DNA of 64,000 nt, taken from NCBI GenBank assembly GCA_000156295.1, contig DS999231.1, forward strand, positions 95,556 to 159,555, in the 5' to 3' direction. Both the position numbers and the translations under genes were made by a program. Below, piece by piece: positions 1-8,730 of this stretch; within the stretch, counting starts at the first letter, position 1, and the number at the start of each line of letters is the position of its first letter. The notes beneath the pieces are model-generated. The model was not told the DNA's origin. It worked only from the letters and a program-made list of their open reading frames with translations, and made no database searches. This DNA comes from a marine gamma proteobacterium HTCC2148 (GTDB lineage: Bacteria > Pseudomonadota > Gammaproteobacteria > Pseudomonadales > Halieaceae).

Positions 1-57
<57 letters not shown>

Positions 58-138
58 TCAATACTGTCTCGCTGTGAAAGCCCCTTGGCAATCACGATGG
101 GTCGGTCTCGTCGTCCCGGCCCAAATTCGAGGCTGTGC

Positions 139-167
139 ATTATAGGTACCGACCCTAGCCGGGTCAA
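139..167 (-). promoter_or_regulatory. Sigma70 promoter of the tRNA-fMet gene
   Basis: On the minus strand TTGACC (162-167) and a perfect TATAAT (139-144) are separated by exactly 17 bases. A start near 132 would give a leader of about 75 bases before the mature tRNA 5' end at 57. The match is 11 of 12 bases with optimal spacing. Confidence 0.85.
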
Positions 168-274
168 CCAAAATGAAGACTCTTTTTAAGGTAAATATAA
201 CAGCAAAAAATGCTTATTTTTTAGCCTGTTGAGCGCTCGGTACAGTGTAGCTAAGTCGACACAATACAGAGATG

Positions 275-304
275 AAAAAACGCACCTAAACCGTTGTTCA
301 GGTG
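275..304 (-). terminator. Intrinsic terminator of acuI
   Basis: On the minus strand a 9-bp stem (CACCTGAAC with GTTTAGGTG, one G-T pair; 296-304 and 283-291) closes a 4-base loop and is followed by CG and six T (275-280). The stem overlaps the acuI stop codon, so release would come right at the end of the gene. Confidence 0.8.
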
Positions 305-1293
305 TTTACATCGACCACCAGACGACCTGCAATTTCACCAGCGAGAATCTTCGACGCCAGTGACGGTACTTCCGTCATCGGCACGACCCTGGAAATTTGC
401 TCTAAGTGATCTCTATTCATGATCGCAGCCAGACCATCCCAGGCCCGCTGTCTTCGCTCCTGGGAGGCCATGACTGAATCGATGCCCCGCAAAGTGACAC
501 CGCGAAGAATAAACGGCATGACAGTGGACTTAAGCCCTGCTCCACCCGCGAGACCGCAGGCAGTAACCACACCCTCGTATTTGGTTTGCGCAATAGCCGT
601 GGCCAGCACCTTGTCACCCACCGTATCAACCACACCAGCCCATAACTCCTTTTCCATAGGCTTGGCGTCACGTGCCAGCTCCTGACGGGGCACTAATGCC
701 GAAGCCCCCAGGCTTTTTAGAAAATCACCCTGCTCCTCCACCCGTCCAGTGCTGGCATGAACTTCATAGCCCAGCGTGGCCAATAGTGATACTGCCACGC
801 TACCAACACCGCCAGCGGCCCCTGTCACCAGGATAGGACCATCTTCGGGTTGTACGCCCTGATCCTGCAAACCCTGCACACAGAGCATTGAGGTATAGCC
901 CGCAGTCCCCAGTGCCATAGTCTGCTGCAGACTCATGCCATCGGGCACACGTACTATCCAATCCGGGTTGATACGCTGGCGTTGGCTGTAACCTCCGTTA
1001 TGGACTTCAGATAAACCATAGCCATTGACCAGCACCTTATCGCCGGCTTGGTAGGCAGGGTCACTGGATTCAGAGACAGTACCCGCGAGGTCGATGCCGC
1101 AAATCAGCGGCAGCTTGCGACAAATGGGTGCTGCACCGCTAACCGCCAGACCATCCTTGTAATTAACTGTTGAAAAAGCGACGTCCACCAACACCGGTTC
1201 GTTGGGCAAATCGGCCAAACTAATCGCTTTCAGACTCGCTACAGCTTTTCCGTCAACGTCTTCAGCGACAATGGCATTAAAGGTCTCGGGCAT
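298..1293 (-). CDS. acuI: Acrylyl-CoA reductase / YhdH-type NADPH oxidoreductase (AcuI family)
   Basis: A 331-residue zinc-free medium-chain dehydrogenase/reductase. An N-terminal GroES-like part (NYKDGLAVSG, CGIDLAGTV) precedes a Rossmann fold with VTGAAGGVGSVAVSLLATLG, the usual NADPH site. Family members AcuI/YhdH reduce acryloyl-CoA to propionyl-CoA, a detoxification step in DMSP or 3-hydroxypropionate metabolism. The start at 1293 (MPETFNAIV) is chosen over an upstream in-frame start because GGAGAG lies 6 bases before it and YhdH proteins begin there. The gene is monocistronic between two terminators. AcuI and YhdH cannot be separated by eye, so the substrate is inferred. Confidence 0.85.
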   Translation of the reverse strand: MPETFNAIVAEDVDGKAVASLKAISLADLPNEPVLVDVAFSTVNYKDGLAVSGAAPICRKLPLICGIDLAGTVSESSDPAYQAGDKVLVNGYGLSEVHNGGYSQRQRINPDWIVRVPDGMSLQQTMALGTAGYTSMLCVQGLQDQGVQPEDGPILVTGAAGGVGSVAVSLLATLGYEVHASTGRVEEQGDFLKSLGASALVPRQELARDAKPMEKELWAGVVDTVGDKVLATAIAQTKYEGVVTACGLAGGAGLKSTVMPFILRGVTLRGIDSVMASQERRQRAWDGLAAIMNRDHLEQISRVVPMTEVPSLASKILAGEIAGRLVVDVNT

Positions 1294-1382
1294 ATTGCTC
1301 TCCAATAAATTCAAAAGGCGACAATCATAATTGGCGCAACCGACGCTGTACACTCCACCAAAGTGTGTAATACAGGGTCAAT

Positions 1383-1417
1383 AAAAAAGGGCCCCCATCG
1401 CTGGAAACCCTTTTTTT
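1383..1417 (-). terminator. Intrinsic terminator after tRNA-Leu
   Basis: AAAAAAGGG (1383-1391) pairs with CCCTTTTTT (1408-1416) around a 16-base loop, with a T run on either strand. On the minus strand it closes the long rlmE-to-tRNA-Leu series just after the tRNA CCA end. Confidence 0.75.
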
Positions 1418-1419
1418 GT

Positions 1420-1505
1420 TGGTGCCGAAGGCGGGACTTGAACCCGCACGAGCATAGCTCACTACCCCCTCAAGATAGCGTGTCTACCAATTCCACCACT
1501 TCGGC
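1420..1505 (-). tRNA. tRNA-Leu (GAG)
   Basis: An 86-base class II tRNA whose reverse complement starts GCCGAAGTGGTGGAATTGG and ends GGCACCA with encoded CCA. The anticodon loop TTGAGGG carries GAG, the long variable arm is present, and the T-loop reads GGTTCAAGTCC. It follows secG by 26 bases, as leuU follows secG in Escherichia coli, so it is probably processed from the same transcript. Confidence 0.95.
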
Positions 1506-1531
1506 TTGTTTTTGTATCTCCGTCTCGATAA

Positions 1532-1921
1532 TTAGTCGAGCTGCGGAAGGTCGCCTTCCGGCTCAACTGTGCCTGAGCCAATCGCTGCAGGGATATCGTC
1601 TTCCACTACCGGCAACTCCGACTCAACCGCTTCTCGAACCTGCATCGCCGCGCCGGGGATATCAATACCCAAATCGTTCACTGGCTGGGATGATTGACTG
1701 GCGATCAACGCGAGCCCAAAACTGGTTGCAAAAAACAAGGTAACAAACCAGCCGGTAGCACGAGTCAATACATTGCCGCTGCCGTCAGAACCAAACAAAG
1801 TCTGGGAGGCGCCGGCACCAAAAGAGGCGCCCATATCGGCGCCTTTGCCTTGCTGCAGCATAATCAAGCCGATAATGGCCAACGCTACCAACAAGTGAAC
1901 GATCAAAATTATTTGTTCCAT
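1532..1921 (-). CDS. secG: Protein translocase subunit SecG
   Basis: 129 residues. An N-terminal membrane helix (about 3-20) is followed by the SecG hallmark LQQGKGADMGASFGAG, then GSQTLFG-like sequence and a second helix (about 55-75). The C-terminal tail is acidic and low in complexity. SecG joins SecYE in the inner membrane and stimulates SecA-driven export. It lies 31 bases downstream of tpiA, the standard gammaproteobacterial arrangement. Length is within the usual 110-140 range. Confidence 0.95.
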   Translation of the reverse strand: MEQIILIVHLLVALAIIGLIMLQQGKGADMGASFGAGASQTLFGSDGSGNVLTRATGWFVTLFFATSFGLALIASQSSQPVNDLGIDIPGAAMQVREAVESELPVVEDDIPAAIGSGTVEPEGDLPQLD

Positions 1922-1952
1922 CTTACTTCAGTCCCTCCGGGACGCTATGCGT

Positions 1953-2696
1953 TCAGGCCGCCGCGTTTACGATCGCCTGGAAATCTTCAGCCACCAAGGC
2001 CGCGCCGCCCACCAGGGCGCCATCAATATCTACCTGTGCGAACAACTCGTCTGCGTTGCCAGGCTTCACACTTCCGCCATAAAGCAGTCGCGTGGTTTGC
2101 TCATCCAGGCCCGGTATTGAGGCCAACTCTGCACGAATATGCGCGTGCATATCCTGCGCCTGCTCCGGTGTTGCAGTCAGACCAGTGCCAATAGCCCAAA
2201 CGGGTTCGTAAGCAACCACCAGGCCCGCCAAGTTACCATGCTCAGCCAGCGCACCCGCCAATTGAGCGGCGACTATGGCTTCCGCTTCACCCGATTCACG
2301 CTGCGTCCTGGTCTCACCGACGCAAACAATTGGTCTCAAACCCGCCGCAATCGCCGCGCACAACTTCGCAGACACCAACGCGTCACTTTCATCGTGATAG
2401 GCGCGACGCTCAGAGTGACCAAGGAGAACCCACTCGCACCCCAGATCAGCCAGCATTGCTGCCGCGACTTCACCCGTGTATGCACCTTCATCAAAGGCAC
2501 TACAATCCTGCGCGCCCACGGAAACCGGCGAGCTGGCGCTCAATTCAAGCGCCTGAGACAAATGCACAAATGCGGGGCAGACCGCAACGTCCACGGCATC
2601 GCTCTTCACGCTAGTGCTCAGAGCTCCCAGCAGGGCGACGACGCTTTCTCGGGAACCGTGCATCTTCCAGTTACCTGCTACCAGCGGTTGACGCAT
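1953..2696 (-). CDS. tpiA: Triosephosphate isomerase
   Basis: 247 residues, the normal TIM-barrel length. Catalytic motifs are complete: NWKMHG with Asn9 and Lys11, GHSERR with His94, AYEPVWAIGTG with the base Glu164, and the phosphate-binding YGGSV. It interconverts dihydroxyacetone phosphate and glyceraldehyde 3-phosphate in the cytosol. It sits between glmM and secG in the conserved series, separated from glmM by 69 bases. Confidence 0.97.
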   Translation of the reverse strand: MRQPLVAGNWKMHGSRESVVALLGALSTSVKSDAVDVAVCPAFVHLSQALELSASSPVSVGAQDCSAFDEGAYTGEVAAAMLADLGCEWVLLGHSERRAYHDESDALVSAKLCAAIAAGLRPIVCVGETRTQRESGEAEAIVAAQLAGALAEHGNLAGLVVAYEPVWAIGTGLTATPEQAQDMHAHIRAELASIPGLDEQTTRLLYGGSVKPGNADELFAQVDIDGALVGGAALVAEDFQAIVNAAA

Positions 2697-2765
2697 CTTA
2701 CCTCCGGGCTAAAAAAGCGGCCGCAATCTTACCCAAGATACCGGGTGCTGGCAAGAAGATGCGCT

Positions 2766-4115
2766 TCACCCGAGAATTCGCTCTACATCGGCGGCCAGGG
2801 TTGCGCATAGACTACTGACCTGGGCATCGTCCTCGCCCTCCACCATGACCCGCACAACAGGCTCCGTCCCCGAGGGCCGCAATAACACTCTGCCACGATC
2901 TCCGAGTTGCTGTTCTACTGCCTCTACTCTGTCCTGCACATCGGGGTAGGCGTTCAAATCAACCTTTCCGGCGACACGCACATTAATCATAGTTTGTGGA
3001 TACTTTTTCATTCCTGATCGTAAGGCAGAGAGCGTCTGTCCGGAATCTCGAATGGCACGCAGCACCTGCAATGCCGCAACGATTCCATCACCGGTGGTGG
3101 TGATATCGCTACAGATGATATGACCGGAAGACTCACCACCCAGGTGCCAGCCCTCCGTTTCCATTCTTTCTTTAACATAGCGATCGCCCACTTGTGCACG
3201 CACCAGCTGCAACCCTTCCTCACGCAAGGCAATCTCCATGCCGAGATTGGTCATCAGCGTTCCGACTACGCCGGCGTCGCTGGAGCCGGCCGCCAGGCGA
3301 TGGCGGGCAATGATGTAGATAAGTTCATCGCCGTCCACTAGTTCACCGTCGGCATCAACAAACAAAACCCTGTCACCATCGCCATCAAATGCAATACCAA
3401 AATCTGCACCCTGCTCCTGCACCAGGGCCGCCAATGCCTCGGTATGCGTTGAGCCGACTCCCTCGTTAATATTAAACCCGTCGGGCTGCACGCCGAGGCT
3501 GATCACCTCGGCACCCAGCTCCGAAAATACGCTGGGGGCAATATGGTAAGTGGCCCCGTGAGCACAATCCACGGCGACACGCATACCTCGGAGATTAAAG
3601 CCTTCGGGAACCGTCGATTTGCAAAACTCGATGTATCGACCGGCAGCATCGACTACCCGTAGAACCTTACCAATGTCTTTTGAACCTACCGTCACCAACT
3701 GTTCGTCCAACTCAGCCTCGATGGCGAGCTCTACCTCATCAGGCAACTTGGAACCACTGGCAGAAAAAAACTTGATGCCATTGTCCTGGAAAGCGTTGTG
3801 AGAGGCGCTGATCACAATGCCCGCATCGGCCGCCTGAGTGCGCGTCATTAGGGCCACCGCGGGAGTGGGCATAGGCCCGAGCAACTTTACGTCAACTCCG
3901 GCGGCAACTAGTCCTGCCTCCAGAGCAGACTCAAACATATATCCGGAAACGCGGGTATCCTTGCCAATGATAACCATGCAGTGCCCGTCGTTGTCAGCCA
4001 GCCGAGAAAAAACGCGTCCACAGGCCCAGCCAAGTTTGAGCATAAAGTCCGGGGTAATCACGCCTTCGCCTACCGCGCCTCGAATACCGTCTGTGCCAAA
4101 ATATTTTCTTGTCAT
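2766..4115 (-). CDS. glmM: Phosphoglucosamine mutase
   Basis: 449 residues. N-terminal YFGTDGIRG, phosphoserine loop VISASHN (Ser105 by count, the residue phosphorylated in GlmM), magnesium loop DGDGDR, sugar-binding GGESSGHI and C-terminal phosphate-binding [11 protein letters not shown] are all intact. It converts glucosamine-6-phosphate to glucosamine-1-phosphate for UDP-GlcNAc, the precursor of peptidoglycan and lipopolysaccharide. The start codon overlaps the folP stop by 4 bases, indicating translational coupling. Confidence 0.97.
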   Translation of the reverse strand: MTRKYFGTDGIRGAVGEGVITPDFMLKLGWACGRVFSRLADNDGHCMVIIGKDTRVSGYMFESALEAGLVAAGVDVKLLGPMPTPAVALMTRTQAADAGIVISASHNAFQDNGIKFFSASGSKLPDEVELAIEAELDEQLVTVGSKDIGKVLRVVDAAGRYIEFCKSTVPEGFNLRGMRVAVDCAHGATYHIAPSVFSELGAEVISLGVQPDGFNINEGVGSTHTEALAALVQEQGADFGIAFDGDGDRVLFVDADGELVDGDELIYIIARHRLAAGSSDAGVVGTLMTNLGMEIALREEGLQLVRAQVGDRYVKERMETEGWHLGGESSGHIICSDITTTGDGIVAALQVLRAIRDSGQTLSALRSGMKKYPQTMINVRVAGKVDLNAYPDVQDRVEAVEQQLGDRGRVLLRPSGTEPVVRVMVEGEDDAQVSSLCATLAADVERILG

Positions 4116-4987
4116 TGCGATTCCAGTTCCGACAATGCCGAGTACATGGCCAGTGCATCCCTGGTCTCGGCTACATCGTGAGTTCTTATGATGGCAGCAC
4201 CACGCTCCGCCGCCAACACCGCCAGGGCAATGCTCGCTGGCATCCGCTGATCTACGTCCCGGCCAATCAACTGACCAATCAGCGATTTGCGCGAGAGTCC
4301 CACCAACAAGGGTAGCCCTATGGCTGCCAATTGCGGCAAACCAGCAAGTAAGTCGAGATTGTGCTGCACTGACTTGCCGAAGCCAAAGCCCGGATCAAGC
4401 ATCACCCGTTCACGCGGTATCCCCGCCTCGCAGCAGGCAGCGATTCGCTGTTTTAAAAACTCCCCGACATCTGTGAGCACATCACCGTACTCAGGCGACC
4501 GTTGCATTGAGCCGGGCTCACCCTGCATGTGCATAAGACAAACAGGCAAACCACTGCGCGCCGCCGCCTCCATGGCTCCCGGTCTCCGCAACGCTCTGAC
4601 GTCATTAATCAATCCTGCGCCTTGCGCTGCAGCCTCGCTCATCAGCGCCGGAGTACTGGTATCAATTGAAACCACCACATCCAGCTCAGTGGAAATTCGC
4701 TGCAGCAGCGGTAAGACCCTGTCCATCTCCAGCGTTTCGCCCACGGGAGCAGCGCCGGGCCGGGTAGATTCGCCGCCAATATCAATAATATCAGCACCAG
4801 ACTCCACCATTGTCTTAGCCCGCTCAAGAGCGAGATCCAGGTTCAACTGGTCGCTGCGATACAGAGTGCCGCCGTCAGAGAATGAATCAGGTGTGGTGTT
4901 AATCACCCCCATGACCAGGGGGCGACCAAGATCGAGTGCGCGCCCGGCGCATTGCAATGCCGGGCCGCAAGAGTAACTAACAGCCAA
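4112..4987 (-). CDS. folP: Dihydropteroate synthase
   Basis: 291 residues. It carries [15 protein letters not shown] (first pterin-binding signature), [13 protein letters not shown] (second signature), [11 protein letters not shown], the phosphate-binding region near DPGFGFGK, and SRKSLIG. It condenses p-aminobenzoate with dihydropterin pyrophosphate to dihydropteroate and is the sulfonamide target. It lies 8 bases after ftsH and overlaps glmM by 4 bases, matching the ftsH-folP-glmM order of E. coli. Confidence 0.97.
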   Translation of the reverse strand: MAVSYSCGPALQCAGRALDLGRPLVMGVINTTPDSFSDGGTLYRSDQLNLDLALERAKTMVESGADIIDIGGESTRPGAAPVGETLEMDRVLPLLQRISTELDVVVSIDTSTPALMSEAAAQGAGLINDVRALRRPGAMEAAARSGLPVCLMHMQGEPGSMQRSPEYGDVLTDVGEFLKQRIAACCEAGIPRERVMLDPGFGFGKSVQHNLDLLAGLPQLAAIGLPLLVGLSRKSLIGQLIGRDVDQRMPASIALAVLAAERGAAIIRTHDVAETRDALAMYSALSELESQ

Positions 4988-4995
4988 GGGGCGGC

Positions 4996-6921
4996 TCAGT
5001 GTTCGCCGGCGGGACCACCGATGGGGCTGCTGGAATCATTGGCATCTGCTTCACTGACTGTCGCCTGGGCGCTGCCATCGGAATCACCATCCCAGCCGCT
5101 TGGCTCGCGAGGCTTCCGACCCGCCATGATGTCATCAATTTGATCTGAACCTATGGTTTCGTAAAGCATTAGCGCATCTGCCATGGCATGCAGCTTGTCG
5201 AGATTCTCCTCGAGCATGCGTTGGGACGCGACGTAACATTCATCGATAATTCGCCTGACTTCCTGGTCGATCTGGTTGGCCGTTTCATCAGACACTGATT
5301 GGTGTTGCTGGCCAGCACTGCGCCCAAGAAAGACCTCTTCAGAACCCTCGTCGTACATCAAAGGGCCCATTTTTTCAGACAGTCCCCACTGGGTTACCAT
5401 CTTGCGCGCGATGTCTGTTGCACGCTGGATATCGTTAGATGCGCCGGTGGTAATTCCATCCTTGCCAAGCGTCATCTCCTCAGCAATTCGGCCACCGAAG
5501 AGGCTACAGATCTGGCTGATAATATGCCTGCGGCTATGACTATAACGGTCTTCCTCAGGCAGGAACATAGTGACACCCAAGGCCCGACCCCGAGGGATAA
5601 TGCTGACTTTATAGACCGGGTCGTGTTCAGGCATGAGTCGACCAACAATAGCGTGCCCTGCTTCGTGATACGCCGTATTACGCTTCTCGTCCTCGGACAT
5701 CACCATAGACTTGCGCTCAGCGCCCATCATAATCTTGTCTTTGGCGAGCTCAAAATGCTGCATACCTACAGTGCGAACATTGGCGCGAGCGGCAAACAAG
5801 GCGGCTTCGTTGACCAGGTTAGCAAGGTCGGCGCCGGAAAATCCGGGCGTTCCGCGAGCGATCTTGGCAGGCTCGACGTCTTCCGACAGTGGCACTTTAC
5901 GCATGTGCACCTTGAGAATTTGTTCGCGACCGCGGATATCAGGCAAACCAACCACCACCTGGCGATCAAAACGTCCGGGGCGCAGCAGTGCCGGGTCCAG
6001 CACGTCAGGGCGGTTGGTGGCAGCGATCACGATGACGCCATCATTCACTTCAAACCCATCCATTTCTACCAGCAACTGGTTGAGGGTTTGCTCACGTTCA
6101 TCATGTCCCCCACCAAGACCGGCGCCACGATGTCTGCCGACCGCATCAATTTCGTCAATAAAAATAATACAGGGTGACTGCTTCTTGGCTTGTTCAAACA
6201 TGTCACGAACGCGAGACGCGCCGACACCGACGAACATCTCAACAAAATCAGAACCCGAGATAGAGAAGAAAGGCACTTTCGCCTCACCGGCTATCGCTTT
6301 GGCCAACAGTGTCTTACCCGTACCGGGCTGTCCCACCATTAACACACCCCGGGGAATGCGCCCGCCAAGCTTTTGGAAGCGACTGGGGTCTCGCAGAAAC
6401 TCGACCAGCTCCTGTACATCTTCCTTGGCCTCATCTACACCGGCCACATCAGCAAAAGTAGTGGTTATCTGGTCTTCGCCAAGCAAGCGAGCCTTGCTTT
6501 TGCCAAAACTCATGGGGCCGCCGCGGCCACCCCCGCCGCCTTGCATCTGGCGCATGAAAAACATGAACACCGCGATAATTATCAAGATGGGAAAGGACGC
6601 GACCAGCAATTGGGTCCAAACGCTCTGTTGTTCGGGCTTTTTGCCCTCCACAACCACGTTGTGTTCCAGCAGATCATCGATCAGCCGAGGGTCTTCAACC
6701 ATCGGCCGGATGGTCTCGAAGAGGCTGCCATCGAATCGTTCACCGGAGATGGTCAGGCCATCGACGGTCACTTTCTGCACCTGATCTCGTTGAATTTCCT
6801 CAATAAACTCCGAATAACGCAGTTGCTCAGAGGGGCTCTGCATGTTGAAGTTGTTAAATACCGATAACAAGACGGCGGCTATCACCAGCCACAACAGTAA
6901 ATTTTTAACCATATCGTTCAA
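4996..6921 (-). CDS. ftsH: ATP-dependent zinc metalloprotease FtsH
   Basis: 641 residues. Two membrane helices (about 5-25 and 105-123) flank a periplasmic domain. The AAA module has Walker A GQPGTGKT, Walker B IIFIDEID and the second region of homology around [18 protein letters not shown]. The zinc protease has HEAGH near residue 420. FtsH degrades misfolded membrane proteins and regulators such as sigma32 and LpxC. The tail is Gly/Asp/Ser rich. A consensus heat-shock promoter lies about 180 bases upstream, so induction by heat is expected. ATG three codons downstream is an alternative start. Confidence 0.97.
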   Translation of the reverse strand: MNDMVKNLLLWLVIAAVLLSVFNNFNMQSPSEQLRYSEFIEEIQRDQVQKVTVDGLTISGERFDGSLFETIRPMVEDPRLIDDLLEHNVVVEGKKPEQQSVWTQLLVASFPILIIIAVFMFFMRQMQGGGGGRGGPMSFGKSKARLLGEDQITTTFADVAGVDEAKEDVQELVEFLRDPSRFQKLGGRIPRGVLMVGQPGTGKTLLAKAIAGEAKVPFFSISGSDFVEMFVGVGASRVRDMFEQAKKQSPCIIFIDEIDAVGRHRGAGLGGGHDEREQTLNQLLVEMDGFEVNDGVIVIAATNRPDVLDPALLRPGRFDRQVVVGLPDIRGREQILKVHMRKVPLSEDVEPAKIARGTPGFSGADLANLVNEAALFAARANVRTVGMQHFELAKDKIMMGAERKSMVMSEDEKRNTAYHEAGHAIVGRLMPEHDPVYKVSIIPRGRALGVTMFLPEEDRYSHSRRHIISQICSLFGGRIAEEMTLGKDGITTGASNDIQRATDIARKMVTQWGLSEKMGPLMYDEGSEEVFLGRSAGQQHQSVSDETANQIDQEVRRIIDECYVASQRMLEENLDKLHAMADALMLYETIGSDQIDDIMAGRKPREPSGWDGDSDGSAQATVSEADANDSSSPIGGPAGEH

Positions 6922-7031
6922 CGCTGTATCCTCTCAGGATTTAACCTTACAGGCCGGTCATCGCCACTGGCGCGGACCTGACAGCTGTACTCCTCAATTA
7001 TAGCTTCTCTCCCCGCCGGGGACGGGGACCC

Positions 7032-7055
7032 ACAGGGTCTATTAGTAAACCCTGT
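7032..7055 (-). repeat. Stem-loop in the ftsH 5' untranslated region
   Basis: ACAGGGT (7032-7038) and ACCCTGT (7049-7055) form a perfect 7-bp stem with a 10-base loop. It lies inside the predicted heat-shock transcript, about 110 bases before the ftsH start. No T run follows, so it is not an obvious terminator. A TATAAT-like -10 (minus strand, 6997-7002) lies just downstream without a recognisable -35. Confidence 0.45.
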
Positions 7056-7101
7056 TGTTGTTACGGGTGAAAACAGGAAAAATATCACCGCAATGTACTA
7101 C

Positions 7102-7128
7102 AGATGGGGACAGGCGGCCATGTTTCAA
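7102..7128 (-). promoter_or_regulatory. Sigma32 (RpoH) heat-shock promoter of ftsH
   Basis: Minus strand TTGAAA (7123-7128), 13 bases, then CCCCATCT (7102-7109). This matches the RpoH consensus CTTGAAA-N11-16-CCCCATnT almost completely, differing only in the first base. It lies in the rlmE-ftsH gap and points at ftsH. In E. coli ftsH is also RpoH-driven, but from upstream of rlmE. Confidence 0.85.
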
Positions 7129-7157
7129 CCCTCCACTCATCGTCCAATAGACATCAT

Positions 7158-7784
7158 TTATCGGCCTTTGAAGCCGCTCGCCACCAGATAAACCTCGCGA
7201 GACCGCGGCCGGGAGGCTTTGGGCTTGCGGGTCAGGACCTTGTCAAACGAGTCGCGGGTATCGCGAAACAGCTCATCAAAACCCTCTCCCTGAAACACTT
7301 TAGTGACAAAGCTACCTCCAGGGGAGAGCACACGCCGGGCCATATCCAGGGCTAACTCCACCAAATACATGGATCCCGGTTGGTCAACGGCCGCTACCCC
7401 ACTCATATTAGGAGCCATATCGGACACCACCAGATCAACAGATTCACCGTCTATTGCCTGCAAGATACGCTCAAACACCGCATCTTCGGTAAAATCACCC
7501 TGAATGAACTCCACATCAGCCAGGTTATCCATATGCAGGATATCTGAAGCGACCACTCTACCCTTGTGCCCTACCAGATCAGCTGACACCTGTGACCAGC
7601 CGCCTGGCGCGCTCCCCAGGTCCACCACTGTCATACCCGGCTTCATCAGATGGTCTTTGTCTTGCAGCTCCAGTAATTTATAGCAGGCCCGGCTGCGATA
7701 ACCATCGCGCTTCGCCTGTTGCACAAACAGGTCATCGTGATGCTCTTTGAGCCAGGCCTTACTGGAAGACTTCTTCTTCGCCAT
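7158..7784 (-). CDS. rlmE: 23S rRNA 2'-O-ribose U2552 methyltransferase RlmE (FtsJ/RrmJ)
   Basis: 208 residues, the usual length. A basic N-terminus is followed by [14 protein letters not shown] containing the first catalytic Lys, SAM motif [25 protein letters not shown] with the catalytic Asp, [14 protein letters not shown] with the second Lys, and SREVYLV with the catalytic Glu. That completes the K-D-K-E tetrad. It methylates the A-loop uridine of 23S rRNA on the 50S subunit. It is divergent from yhbY and upstream of ftsH, as in E. coli. Confidence 0.96.
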   Translation of the reverse strand: MAKKKSSSKAWLKEHHDDLFVQQAKRDGYRSRACYKLLELQDKDHLMKPGMTVVDLGSAPGGWSQVSADLVGHKGRVVASDILHMDNLADVEFIQGDFTEDAVFERILQAIDGESVDLVVSDMAPNMSGVAAVDQPGSMYLVELALDMARRVLSPGGSFVTKVFQGEGFDELFRDTRDSFDKVLTRKPKASRPRSREVYLVASGFKGR

Positions 7785-7881
7785 AAATAATGTCTATAGT
7801 TACGTTTCGAGCCGAGGGCCCCTTGTGTAGAATACGCGACCCTGAAAGGGCCCGGGTGGCCCATTGTACCGTGGATTCACT

Positions 7882-8193
7882 ATGAGCAAGAAAAGTAACC
7901 AGGAAATCAAGCAACTGCGCGCTATTGGCCATAAGCTGAAGCCGGTGGTCACCGTGGCAGGTAAAGGTCTGTCAGAGGCGGTTGTTGCGGAGGTCGATCG
8001 CGCCCTCAGTCAACATGAGTTAATCAAGATAAAGCTGGCAGTAGGCGGTAAAGACGCGAAAACAGCCGTTATAGAAGAGCTGTGCGAGCGCTCCGGGGGA
8101 GAAGTGGTACAAAGCATTGGCAATGTCATATTGCTACTGCGCCGGGCCACCAAGCCAGACCCACGCCTTTCGAACCTGCTCCGGCGGGTCTAG
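7882..8193 (+). CDS. yhbY: Ribosome assembly RNA-binding protein YhbY (CRM domain)
   Basis: 103 residues from ATG at 7882. An upstream TTG at 7864 is possible but adds residues outside the domain. This is a single CRM domain with LRAIGHKLKPVVTVAGKGLSE, a central HELIKIKLAVG and the GxxG-like SGGEVVQSIGNVILLLRR. YhbY binds pre-50S particles. The divergent arrangement with rlmE, another 50S maturation factor, is conserved in Gammaproteobacteria. Confidence 0.93.
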   Translation: MSKKSNQEIKQLRAIGHKLKPVVTVAGKGLSEAVVAEVDRALSQHELIKIKLAVGGKDAKTAVIEELCERSGGEVVQSIGNVILLLRRATKPDPRLSNLLRRV

Positions 8194-8219
8194 GCTGCCG
8201 CACCAGCGTTTATTAGCCC

Positions 8220-8241
8220 GGGTAGCCCTGGGCAGCTACCC
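8220..8241. repeat. Stem-loop after yhbY
   Basis: GGGTAGC (8220-8226) and GCTACCC (8235-8241) form a perfect 7-bp stem with an 8-base loop, 26 bases past the yhbY stop. No T run follows on either strand. It may block 3' exonucleases or act as a weak terminator. Confidence 0.4.
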
Positions 8242-8320
8242 CGCCTGACAAGGCACTCCCCCACAGCGCAGTTATTGGTTATGATACAGGCGAATTCCCA
8301 ACGCGGAGAGGCGCCACGGC

Positions 8321-8662
8321 ATGGGGAATATTCTAGAATTTCCATCGGAACAGGCAAAAGGGCTGGCTTTCCTTGATCGCCAGATTCGCCAACTTCTCAC
8401 CAGTAAGGGCGCCGACGATGAACTCATCGACTTCGCTGCGCAACAGCTCACCCGCATTTACAAACGCATTAAGGACTCTGAGCAATACTGTTTTGGCATT
8501 CGCCTGCCAGAAGGTTTGAGCGAACAGAAGCGTACGGAGTTGAAAATTGATATTGATGCTGGCCTGGAAACGATTCGTAAGGAAAACCACGGGCTGATGA
8601 TCGAGCTGGTTGCACAACTGGTTCTGGCCCAGGTGCAGATATTCCAGCTGCAGCGCGACTGA
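8321..8662 (+). CDS. Conserved hypothetical protein, helical
   Basis: 113 residues, not recognised. The start is supported by GGAGAGG 10 bases upstream. The sequence is highly charged and mostly helix-forming, with no signal peptide or membrane segment, so a small cytosolic protein is likely. A central IDAGLETIRKENHGLM and a C-terminal amphipathic stretch ELVAQLVLAQVQIFQLQRD suggest oligomerisation. It stands alone between yhbY and the convergent feoAB operon. No function can be assigned. Confidence 0.75.
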   Translation: MGNILEFPSEQAKGLAFLDRQIRQLLTSKGADDELIDFAAQQLTRIYKRIKDSEQYCFGIRLPEGLSEQKRTELKIDIDAGLETIRKENHGLMIELVAQLVLAQVQIFQLQRD

Positions 8663-8730
8663 AACGCTATCAGGGCGCGCGCAGCCACTGTCAAAAAGTG
8701 GCAAACAGGTTACGCGTCCATCAAACCGAA

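Noticed and set aside
2139-2810. 223-codon plus-strand frame opposite tpiA
   Set aside because: Antisense shadow; tpiA has complete catalytic motifs on the minus strand.
4287-4976. 229-codon plus-strand frame opposite folP
   Set aside because: Shadow frame of Ser/Pro/Arg composition; folP motifs are on the minus strand.
5711-6784. 357-codon open frame on the plus strand inside ftsH
   Set aside because: Ser/Arg/Pro-rich shadow of the conserved FtsH reading frame with no recognisable domain.
8684-8702. Stem GCCACT/AGTGGC after the hypothetical gene at 8321
   Set aside because: Six-bp stem with no T run on either strand; too weak for a terminator call.
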